NCBI GenBank assembly: GCA_964548535.1 | Contig: CAZJRQ010000017.1 | Span: forward strand, 1-50,557 | Direction: 5' to 3' | DNA length: 50,557 bases | Source of the DNA: CAZJRQ01 sp964548535 | Lineage (GTDB): Bacteria > Bacillota > Clostridia > Oscillospirales > Ruminococcaceae | Shown here: positions 17,678-25,356 of the stretch, in pieces | Position numbering within the stretch: position 1 is the stretch's first letter | Layout of the letters: every line of letters starts with the position of its first letter | Program-made: the position numbers and the translations under genes | The notes under the pieces: model-generated | What the model was told of the DNA's origin: nothing | The model's input: only the letters and a program-made list of their open reading frames with translations | Databases searched by the model: none

Positions 17678-17804
17678 GTGCAAATTTAGATAAAACATAG
17701 TATTAAGTATCAGCAAAATGAAATTAATACTAACTTGTAATCAACTATCTTGAAGCTATAAAAAGTATATGTTGTAAAATAAATGAAAAAACGCCGGAAA
17801 TTTG

Positions 17805-17833
17805 TTGACAAAATGCATAAATTAAACTATAAT
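17805..17833 (+). promoter_or_regulatory. Consensus promoter of the Csm operon
   Basis: Both boxes match sigma-A consensus exactly: TTGACA (17805-17810), 17-base spacer, TATAAT (17828-17833). The start codon at 17783, in frame with cas6, is upstream of it and so cannot be used. Confidence 0.88.
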
Positions 17834-17875
17834 TATATATATGTTACAGTGAATTTAGTACAAGAGGGGTGTCGA

Positions 17876-18622
17876 ATGTTAAAGCAAATTGAAATTATAA
17901 TGGACAATCCAGAGAAAATTGGATACAACTCAGGTTCAATTTTTCATGGTGTGCTTATGGAAAAAATCAGTTCAGAATTTGCACAGATTATGCATAGTGA
18001 AACTGTACGTTCTTATGCTCAATATGTAGTTCGAAATAATGATAAGCTAATTTGGAGAATTTCTATACTTAATGCTCAGGCTGATGAAGAAATATCAAAT
18101 GCTTTATTAGATGATGGTTTTTCACAGGCAAATCTAAAAAGTAAGAATTTAATAATGCCTATTGAAAGTAAAAAACTTACTCAAAATTCATACTCAAATC
18201 TGTTTAAGTCATGTTATATTAATGGTGATTGTGATAGATATATGAATATCAAAATAGTTACTCCAATGGCTTTTAAAAGCAATGGCAGATATGTTAATTA
18301 TCCGAATTTAAAGCTTATCTATAGTAGCTTAATAAAAAAATATGATGCAAATTCTTTATCTTGTGAAATCGGTATAGATACTATTACGGAATTATTTGAA
18401 AAATCAGAAATATGCAGATATGATTTGAAAAGCTGCTGGTTTTACCTTGAAAAGACAAAAATACCATCATTTATTGGCGAATTTACAATAAAAATAAACG
18501 GCAATTCTCAACTTGTAAGCCTTGCAAATATGTTGTTTAAGTTTGGCGAATATAGTGGTATTGGAATAAAAACAGCACTTGGAATGGGTGCAATAAAAAT
18601 AAAAAAAAGGGGGAATTTATGA
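17876..18622 (+). CDS. cas6: CRISPR-associated endoribonuclease Cas6
   Basis: A 248-residue RAMP protein of Cas6 type, expected to cut the array transcript at the repeat 3' side and leave an 8-base tag. The C-terminal glycine-rich loop GEYSGIGIKTALGMGAI is the family hallmark, and two ferredoxin-like folds fit the length. I place the start at 17876 (GAGGGGTG ribosome site, downstream of the promoter). A catalytic His is not certain from sequence alone; His near residue 25 (IFHGVL) is a candidate. First gene of the operon; its stop overlaps the csm1 start in ATGA. Confidence 0.9.
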   Translation: MLKQIEIIMDNPEKIGYNSGSIFHGVLMEKISSEFAQIMHSETVRSYAQYVVRNNDKLIWRISILNAQADEEISNALLDDGFSQANLKSKNLIMPIESKKLTQNSYSNLFKSCYINGDCDRYMNIKIVTPMAFKSNGRYVNYPNLKLIYSSLIKKYDANSLSCEIGIDTITELFEKSEICRYDLKSCWFYLEKTKIPSFIGEFTIKINGNSQLVSLANMLFKFGEYSGIGIKTALGMGAIKIKKRGNL

Positions 18623-20663
18623 TGAGTCTTGATAAAAAAATAGAATTAGCAATTCGCAGTTTGCTGCATGATATTGACGATATTGATATATCAAAATGTA
18701 TGCAGAATAATCAGCAGCTGAGTGAAAATATTGCTAATGATGACATTAGTTATATAATTAGTATGTCAAATAGTATTTCTGCATTTGATGTTGGAAATGA
18801 AAGTAATAATTATAACAAGTCTGATAAAACGCTGGCTTGTGAAAGTATTTTTAATGTGCTTAACGGCAATAATCAGCATTTTACATATAAGGCTAATACT
18901 CTAGATTGTGAAACAATTAATTATCCAGATGCTTCGTCGAAAGAAACCAGTGAAGATTTTTATAAAAATGCGACTGAAAATATAAATAAGGCTTTGCAGG
19001 AAAAAACTTTAGACAAAGCTTTTGTAAACTCGATAGTTGATATTTTAGAAACAAATTTTTCTTTTGTACCTTCATCAACTCAAGCGGGTGAATATCATGA
19101 TATTTCATTGTTTGACCAACAAAAATTGACCGCAGGGTTAGGTTTGTGTATTTTTGATTTTTTGCAGGCAAATGGAGTGTACGATTACAAAAACGAGCTG
19201 ATTAATAAATCAAAAGCTTTTTTTGACAAGAAAGCATTTTTAATTTGCAATATAGATGTCAGTGGAATTCAAGATTTCATTTATACTATATCAAATAGCG
19301 GCGCATTAAAAGGTCTAAGAGCACGGTCTTTTTATTTGGAAATACTGATTGAAAATATAATTGATGAACTGCTTGAAACGCAGGGTCTTTTTAGAACTAA
19401 TTTGCTTTATTCAGGTGGCGGACATGCTTATTTGCTATTTCCTAATACCGATAAATCTAAAAACTCAATTGATTGTTTTTGTAATGAAATTAACAGCTGG
19501 CTTTTGCAGAATTTTAAGCAATCATTATATCTTGCGTGGGGATATTGTACGTGTTCAGCAAATGAATTAAGCAACTCTCCGAATGGTAGCTACAGGCAAA
19601 TTTTCCAGCAAGTAAGTGAGAGTATTTCAAAAAAGAAAAGCAATAGATATACAGCTGATGATATTATACAGTTGAATAAAAATAATATTGATAGTGGTGG
19701 AAGAGAATGTAGAATTTGCCTAAATAGCAGTTCTAAAATCAGTGATGACGGTTGCTGTGAGGTTTGTGATTCATTGCAGAGTTTTTCGTCAGATATATTT
19801 ACAAAGCAGTTTTTTGCAGTTGTTCAAGATGTAAGTAAAAATGAAAAGTCGCTCATGCTTCCTTTTGACAAGTATTTGGTTGCTGTTAATGAAAATGATG
19901 TGACTAGTGGAGCTGTTAGATGTTATAGTAAAAATAAATTGCTGTCAGGCAAAAACTCGGCATCAAGAATTTGGACAGCAGATTATTGTTCAGATAATGA
20001 ACTTAAAAAGCTCGCTGAAGAAAGTACAGGTATTGAAAGACTTGCAGTGTTAAGAGCTGATGTTGATAATTTAGGAAAGGCGTTTGTTGCAGGCTTTAGT
20101 GATAAAAACAGTACAATAACAAGAACTTCGGTACTTTCGAGAAGTCTTTCTGCTTTTTTCAAATTTTATATGAATAGTATACTTAGCAATCCTAAATTTG
20201 TTCTGTATAAAGAAAAGAAAAAGCGAAATTCAGCGGTAATATATTCAGGTGGTGACGATGTTTTTGTTGTAGGTGCATGGGACGATATAGTAGAATATGC
20301 TATTGATTTACACAATTCACTAGATAAATTCTCTCAAAACACCTTGTCAATTTCTGCCGGAATAGGGATGTTTTCACCGTCATATCCTATCTCAGCAATG
20401 GCTCGGCAAACAGGAGAACTTGAGGACTACAGCAAGGAGTATGTTGACAAAAAAGGCAATTCAAAGAATGCTGTTACACTGTTTAATGAAATGCATACGT
20501 ACAGCTGGGGTGAATTTATCGACGAAGTTTTAGGTGAAAAATTTGCTCTTTTGAAAAAATATTTTGATAACAATGGTGAGCATAAAACAGCTCTTCTCTA
20601 TAATATTCTTTCACTAATTCGGGATATGGACGATGGTGAAAAGCTAAACATTGCACGGTTTGC
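18619..20663 (+). CDS. csm1: Csm1/Cas10, 3' end lost in assembly gap
   Basis: The signature subunit of type III-A complexes; 681 codons are visible before the N-run. The N-terminal HD region is unusual: LLHDI is followed by DDIDIS rather than GK, about 35-40 residues are missing compared with streptococcal and staphylococcal Csm1, and the later His pair and the Asp of IADNI are absent. The first palm-type region (IDVSGIQDFIYTISNSGALKGLRARS, about 216 on), a zinc ribbon (Cys364, 367, 380, 383) and the second palm with GGDD at 544-547 are intact, so cyclic oligoadenylate synthesis should work. The last segment before the gap, EKLNIARFA, normally lies about 60 residues from the C-terminus. Confidence 0.95.
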
Positions 20664-20763
20664 NNNNNNNNNNNNNNNNNNNNNNNNNNNNNNNNNNNNN
20701 NNNNNNNNNNNNNNNNNNNNNNNNNNNNNNNNNNNNNNNNNNNNNNNNNNNNNNNNNNNNNNN
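20664..20763. other. Assembly gap of 100 N
   Basis: Exactly 100 N, a common placeholder for a gap of unknown size. It should hold the last roughly 60 codons of csm1, the csm1-csm2 junction and the csm2 start, so the true gap is probably about 300 bases. The frame stays open only by chance. Confidence 0.97.
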
Positions 20764-21018
20764 ACTAATATTTACGAGCTTGTAAAGTTAAATAAAGATG
20801 ATAAGCTTAGTGAAGATATTCAAAGCAAAATTTTGTACACAAAAATGAAATTTGCTTATGAGGCTGGTCGTGACGGAAATGTTAAAGGTTTTATTATACA
20901 AACTCAGTTGCTTGAAAATCTAGCCAAAATCGGCGATAACAAAGACTACTTGCTATTAGTCTGTCATTATATGGAGTCGCTGGTCGCTTATCATAAGTAT
21001 TATATTGGAAAAGATTAA
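20764..21018 (+). CDS. csm2: Csm2, 5' end lost in assembly gap
   Basis: The 84 visible residues after the N-run match the conserved helical C-terminal half of Csm2, the small subunit of the type III-A filament: MKFAYEAGRDGNVKGF, then IGDNKDYLLLVCHYMESL and a VAYHKYYIGKD end. Streptococcal and staphylococcal Csm2 end in the same way. Without this reading the operon would lack a small subunit. About 40-60 N-terminal residues are missing. The gene ends 15 bases before csm3. It is not a domain of Csm1. Confidence 0.85.
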   Translation, partial: TNIYELVKLNKDDKLSEDIQSKILYTKMKFAYEAGRDGNVKGFIIQTQLLENLAKIGDNKDYLLLVCHYMESLVAYHKYYIGKD

Positions 21019-21033
21019 TAGGAGGAAAACGAA

Positions 21034-21693
21034 ATGATTACTAAATTTTTAATTAGCGGTAAAATCGAAATAGTTACAGGACTTCACATTGGTACTGGCG
21101 GAGAGTTTTCTGCAATTGGCGCTACTGATTCACCAGTAATTCGTGATGCTTATTCGTCAACTCCTATCATTCCAGGAATCAGCTTAAAGGGTAAGCTTAG
21201 AAGTCTTTTAGCAATGCAATATAATACAGAAATTGCTCAAACTGCAGAACAAGATTGCCAAGGGATTTGCAAATTATTTGGTGGCAAAGTTAACGATAAC
21301 ATTGTAAAAAGCAGATTGTTATTTTCAGATATGTCAATGACAAATATTGATGAACTTCGTGAAAATGATGTAAAAGAAACTGAAATTAAATTTGAAAACA
21401 CTATTAAAAGGCTTACCGGTGAGGCAAATCCTCGACAAATTGAAAGAGTTATTCGCGGCTCAATGTTTGATTTGGATATAATTTATAACGCTTACGAGGT
21501 TTCAGAAATATATGACGATATGAAAATGCTTGCTGACGGTTTAAAGCTTTTAGAGTACGATTATTTAGGCGGTCATGGTTCAAGAGGATATGGCAAAATC
21601 AAATTCAATAATTTAGCTTTTAAACCAATTATGGGTAGTGAAGTTAGTGAGGATACAATAAGAAAATGCAGTGAATTATTTGAGGAGATTTAG
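21034..21693 (+). CDS. csm3: Csm3, backbone RNase subunit
   Basis: A 219-residue RAMP protein, full length for the family. It forms the crRNA-binding filament and cuts target RNA every six bases. The catalytic Asp is present (Asp32 in IGATDSPVI, equal to Asp33 of S. thermophilus). Other landmarks are PIIPGISLKGKLRSLLA, KFENTIKRLTGEANPRQIERVIRGS and the glycine-rich end YLGGHGSRGYGKI. A strong AGGAGG site precedes the ATG. csm4 starts one base after its stop. Confidence 0.96.
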   Translation: MITKFLISGKIEIVTGLHIGTGGEFSAIGATDSPVIRDAYSSTPIIPGISLKGKLRSLLAMQYNTEIAQTAEQDCQGICKLFGGKVNDNIVKSRLLFSDMSMTNIDELRENDVKETEIKFENTIKRLTGEANPRQIERVIRGSMFDLDIIYNAYEVSEIYDDMKMLADGLKLLEYDYLGGHGSRGYGKIKFNNLAFKPIMGSEVSEDTIRKCSELFEEI

Positions 21694-21694
21694 A

Positions 21695-22621
21695 ATGAAA
21701 TATAAAATCTATAAAATGAACTTTAAAACCTCTGTTCATTTTGGTGGCAAATCATTAAATGATTGTAATTATACTATCATGGCAGATACGCTTTTCTCCG
21801 CACTGTGTCAGGAGGCCTTGTCGCTGGATTATGAATTTGAATTAAAAAGATTGCATGATTTTGTTAAGAATAATAAATTGAAATTTTCTGACTTAATGCC
21901 GTTTGTTGGAGATAGAATATATATTCCAAAGCCGTATTGTCAGGTTAGTTCTGATAATAAAGGTGATTCATCGGAAAAGAAAATTTTCAAGAAAATGAAG
22001 TATCTGCCTTTAGATGAGCTTGATAATTTTCTTGCTGGCAATTGTGACGGCAAAAAGATTAATAAAGAATTTTCAGGGCTAGGCAAAAGTTTTATTAGAA
22101 CTAATGCTGTGATAAATCATTCTGACGAAACTAAGCCCTATAACGTGGGTACATATACTTTTGGTAAAGGCAATGGACTTTATTTTATTGTTGGATATGA
22201 AAATGATGAAGTGCTTATGTTTGTTGATAAACTAATTGAAAGCTTGTCACATCAAGGAATTGGTGGCAGACTTTCGTCAGGAATGGGACGTTTTACTTAT
22301 ACTTGTGGAGAGAATAATCTGTTGACGGATAAGCTTGACAGCCAGTCTAATGGATATATTACACTGTCAATCAGTCTGCCTGTCGATAGCGAACTTGAAA
22401 ATAGTATTAGCGGTTCAAATTATCTGCTAGTTAAAAGAAGTGGGTTTGTAAGCTCTGAGAAATATTCAAAAAAGCCTTTAAAGAAAAAAGATTTTTATGC
22501 TTTTTCAGCTGGTTCATATTTCACGAATAAATTTGACGGTGATGTTTATGATGTTTCTCAAAATGGAAGTCACCCAGTTTATAGATACGCAAAACCGTTA
22601 TTCTTGGGGGTGCAGCTGTGA
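21695..22621 (+). CDS. csm4: Csm4, crRNA 5'-tag-binding RAMP
   Basis: A 308-residue Csm4, which holds the 5' tag of the crRNA and links Csm1 to the filament. Visible features are the RAMP opening KMNFKTSVHFG, ADTLFSALCQEAL, the glycine-rich loop IGGRLSSGMGRF and the C-terminal YRYAKPLFLGV segment. I choose the ATG at 21695, placed right after GAGGAG and the csm3 stop; a GTG at 21671 would overlap csm3. Its stop overlaps the csm5 GTG start. Confidence 0.93.
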   Translation: MKYKIYKMNFKTSVHFGGKSLNDCNYTIMADTLFSALCQEALSLDYEFELKRLHDFVKNNKLKFSDLMPFVGDRIYIPKPYCQVSSDNKGDSSEKKIFKKMKYLPLDELDNFLAGNCDGKKINKEFSGLGKSFIRTNAVINHSDETKPYNVGTYTFGKGNGLYFIVGYENDEVLMFVDKLIESLSHQGIGGRLSSGMGRFTYTCGENNLLTDKLDSQSNGYITLSISLPVDSELENSISGSNYLLVKRSGFVSSEKYSKKPLKKKDFYAFSAGSYFTNKFDGDVYDVSQNGSHPVYRYAKPLFLGVQL

Positions 22622-23772
22622 AAAATTATAAAATCAAAATGTATGTTAATTATGTCGTTCATATTGGCTCTGGTCAAAAAATTGATAAAATGCAGTATAT
22701 TTATACTCCAAACGATAAAAAAATATATGTTATGGATAACGCAAAGCTTTTCAAGGGTTTGCAAAAATATAATCTTATTGATGAATATGAGAAGTTACTG
22801 CTTGGTGGAGTTAATATTGGTGGAGTTAATAAAGGCAGCAAATGCAGAAATCTGCTTAATTTTTTAGAAGAAAATAAGATTGAGTCAGATGAATATAAAT
22901 CGTGGGCTAAATATAAATATGATACAACTGGAAATGATTTTGCTGACCATGCTTGTTCGGATATTGATGGATTTGTAAAGGATGCTTACGGCAAGCCATA
23001 TATTCCTGGAAGCAGTTTGAAAGGTGCAATTAGGACAGCGATTTTGAATGCTCATCTGCTAGAGCATAGTAAGGATTTTTCAAATGAAAAGCGTGAGATT
23101 GAGAAAATCATTACGGATGCATCAGGGAATCTCAAAAAAGATTTAGCTAAACAAACTGAGCTAATTGAGAATAAAATAACGCATACTGCAAAGCGTGATG
23201 AGAAAAACATTAGCAGTATGCTTAACGATTGTTTTTGCGGTTTAAGAATATCTGACAGTAATCCTGTTGATGTTTCAAATCTAACTCTTTGCAAAAAAAA
23301 AGATGTTAATCCAGACGGATATGAATCTAAGAATAAGACCGAAAAATCAAAACCAAATGTATATAGAGAATGTTTACAGCCAGACACCGAGCTTGAATTT
23401 TCAATGACAATCGATGAGCGGTATTTTAAATATACAATTGAAGACATTGAAGAGTCAATATATATGATGTATAATAATTATTGTGAGAAGTTCATAGCAT
23501 GTTTTGATGATAATTTACCAGTGGGTGATGGTTATATTTTCTTAGGTGGAGGAGCAGGTTTTGTAACAAAAACCTTTATGTATTCATTGTTTGAAAAAGA
23601 AAAAGCGATAGAACTAACTTCAAAATTTATGATGAAAACAACATCAACAGATCACGCACATGATAAAGATATTTCAGAATACAAAGTTTCACCGCACATG
23701 AGAAAATCAACGAAATTTGATTCATCGACCTTTGATTTTGGTTTGTGCTATATTGAGTTTACTGTTATATGA
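22618..23772 (+). CDS. csm5: Csm5, crRNA 3'-end RAMP
   Basis: A 384-residue Csm5, the cap at the 3' end of the filament that helps trim crRNA. It shows the family segment AYGKPYIPGSSLKGAIRTAIL at about residues 122-142 and a C-terminal glycine-rich FLGGGAGF. The start is GTG in a GTGA overlap with the csm4 stop, with GGGGG upstream, so translation is coupled. A 93-base gap with two hairpins separates it from csm6. Confidence 0.93.
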   Translation: MKNYKIKMYVNYVVHIGSGQKIDKMQYIYTPNDKKIYVMDNAKLFKGLQKYNLIDEYEKLLLGGVNIGGVNKGSKCRNLLNFLEENKIESDEYKSWAKYKYDTTGNDFADHACSDIDGFVKDAYGKPYIPGSSLKGAIRTAILNAHLLEHSKDFSNEKREIEKIITDASGNLKKDLAKQTELIENKITHTAKRDEKNISSMLNDCFCGLRISDSNPVDVSNLTLCKKKDVNPDGYESKNKTEKSKPNVYRECLQPDTELEFSMTIDERYFKYTIEDIEESIYMMYNNYCEKFIACFDDNLPVGDGYIFLGGGAGFVTKTFMYSLFEKEKAIELTSKFMMKTTSTDHAHDKDISEYKVSPHMRKSTKFDSSTFDFGLCYIEFTVI

Positions 23773-23780
23773 TTAACACT

Positions 23781-23835
23781 CCCCAACACATGGGGATATT
23801 GTGACAAATTTTCGTAAAAAATCCCTATTAAGGGG
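23781..23835 (+). other. Two short hairpins between csm5 and csm6
   Basis: Hairpin 1 has a CCCC/GGGG stem (23781-23784 with 23792-23795); hairpin 2 has CCCT/AGGG (23823-23826 with 23831-23834). Both lack a T-run. The first stem is the same as that in the CRISPR repeat. Confidence 0.4.
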
Positions 23836-23865
23836 TAATTAATTAAATCTATTTAGGAGGACTTT

Positions 23866-25173
23866 ATGTCAAAAATTTTATTTTCTGCAATTGGTGCTAC
23901 TGACCCAATGTCTAATTTTTGCGACGGTTCCATGTTACACATCTGCCGTCAATATAAGCCAGATATAGTTTATTTATATTTATCTGAGGAAATGAAAACT
24001 TACCATGAAAAGGATAATCGTTATGTTGGCTGTATTAATTCGCTGTCTGAAAAGATTAATCATAAATTTGATGTTAGAATTATTTCTGGTCATGATTTAG
24101 ATGAAGTTCATATATTCGACAAATTTATTGGTGAATATAAGGAGGAGCTTATTCAAATACATGACCAATATCCAGATAGTGAAATATTGCTTAATGTATC
24201 TTCTGGCACTCCAGCGATGAAAAATGCCTTGCAAAATCTTTCTGCCTTTTTAAGTTTTAAGACAATACCGATTCAAACATCTACTCCTGTGAAAAAATGC
24301 AACGAGCGACCTTATTCGCTGTGTGAATATAATTATAAAGAACATTGGGCCGTAAATGAAGATAACGAGCCTGATTCAAAAAACAGGTGTAAAGTATCTT
24401 CAACTATTAGTTTTTATTCTGAAATTCAAATGGATATAATAAGAAAATTTATTGATGAATACGATTATTTTGCAGCATTCGCAATTGCGAAAAACATTGA
24501 AAATTTTATATCTAGTGATTTCATAGAACTTCTTGATGGTGCTTGTAAGCGAATACATCTTGATTTTGATGGTGCAAAAAAAGTTTTCAATAAATATGGC
24601 AAAAAGGTTATTCCTTTTGAACAGCCTGATAAGGCTAAGATTTTCGAATATTTACTTTGGCTGCAAATAAAAGTTAAAAAGCAGGAATATCTTGATTTTA
24701 TTAGAGGAATAACTCCGCTGATTATGTATTTGTTTAAAGAGGCATTTGAAAAGGTAGCTAGCATAAAGCTTGCAGATTTGACAGAGGAAAATAGATGTAT
24801 ATGGTCACGCCAAAAGCTTGCAGATAAAGAAAGACAGCTTGAAATTTTAAATAAAAGATTCAACAAGTTTAAATATGGAAACGTTTATTCAAGTCACTTG
24901 GCTGAATTAATATGCGAAAACAACAATCCGAATTTTCCAAAGATTGCTGATGATACAAAAAAAATAAGAAAAATTGAAGAAAATTGCCGAAACGTAGCAG
25001 CTCATCAAATTGTAAGTGTAACTGAAGAATGGGTGAAAAAAAATTGTGGATATACACCTGATGAAATACTGGCACGTTTGAAAAAATATTGCAAATATAC
25101 AAGTCTGATTTTTAGTGGAAAAGATTGTAAGTCGTACGACGACATGAATAAAATTCTTAAAGAAATGCTGTAA
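23866..25173 (+). CDS. csm6: Csm6, CARF-HEPN ribonuclease
   Basis: A 435-residue effector of type III-A systems. The N-terminal CARF domain (about 1-170) has FSAIGATDP, DGSMLHICRQYKP and LNVSSGTPAMKNA, which bind cyclic oligoadenylate made by Csm1. The C-terminal HEPN domain has the R-x4-H catalytic motif at Arg375-His380 (RNVAAH), so RNase activity is expected. AGGAGG lies ahead of the ATG. It ends the operon at a hairpin. Confidence 0.95.
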   Translation: MSKILFSAIGATDPMSNFCDGSMLHICRQYKPDIVYLYLSEEMKTYHEKDNRYVGCINSLSEKINHKFDVRIISGHDLDEVHIFDKFIGEYKEELIQIHDQYPDSEILLNVSSGTPAMKNALQNLSAFLSFKTIPIQTSTPVKKCNERPYSLCEYNYKEHWAVNEDNEPDSKNRCKVSSTISFYSEIQMDIIRKFIDEYDYFAAFAIAKNIENFISSDFIELLDGACKRIHLDFDGAKKVFNKYGKKVIPFEQPDKAKIFEYLLWLQIKVKKQEYLDFIRGITPLIMYLFKEAFEKVASIKLADLTEENRCIWSRQKLADKERQLEILNKRFNKFKYGNVYSSHLAELICENNNPNFPKIADDTKKIRKIEENCRNVAAHQIVSVTEEWVKKNCGYTPDEILARLKKYCKYTSLIFSGKDCKSYDDMNKILKEML

Positions 25174-25188
25174 GAATTTAAAATTTTA

Positions 25189-25220
25189 AAAGGGACGTTC
25201 TGAATATAGAGCGTCCCTTT
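25189..25220 (+). terminator. Likely terminator of the Csm operon
   Basis: A perfect 9-bp GC-containing stem (25189-25197 with 25212-25220), with only a short T tract. Confidence 0.65.
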
Positions 25221-25300
25221 GGCATTCATAAAGTATGTTTTGATTAATAAAACTTCATTATGATAAATCGCTGAAAATTGTGTGTTTATAGCAAAATGTA

Positions 25301-25329
25301 TGGACAAATATTTGGAAACATGGTATAAT
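25301..25329 (+). promoter_or_regulatory. Promoter of the membrane metallophosphoesterase
   Basis: -35 TGGACA (25301-25306), 17-base spacer, -10 TATAAT (25324-25329). The in-frame start at 25282 lies upstream and is excluded. Confidence 0.75.
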
Positions 25330-25356
25330 AAAGTATCAATTTTTGGAGGTCTTTTT

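Noticed and set aside
17783..17875. Longer N-terminus for Cas6
   Set aside because: It would start upstream of a perfect promoter (TATAAT ends at 17833) and lacks a ribosome site.
17871..17877. TGTCGAA at the cas6 start and near 13372 as 0A boxes
   Set aside because: Only the 7-base core matches and they overlap ribosome sites or start codons; several such cores are expected by chance.
18619..21018. A 799-residue Csm1-Csm2 fusion protein
   Set aside because: The join is 100 N; both parts lack expected ends, and the open frame is chance.
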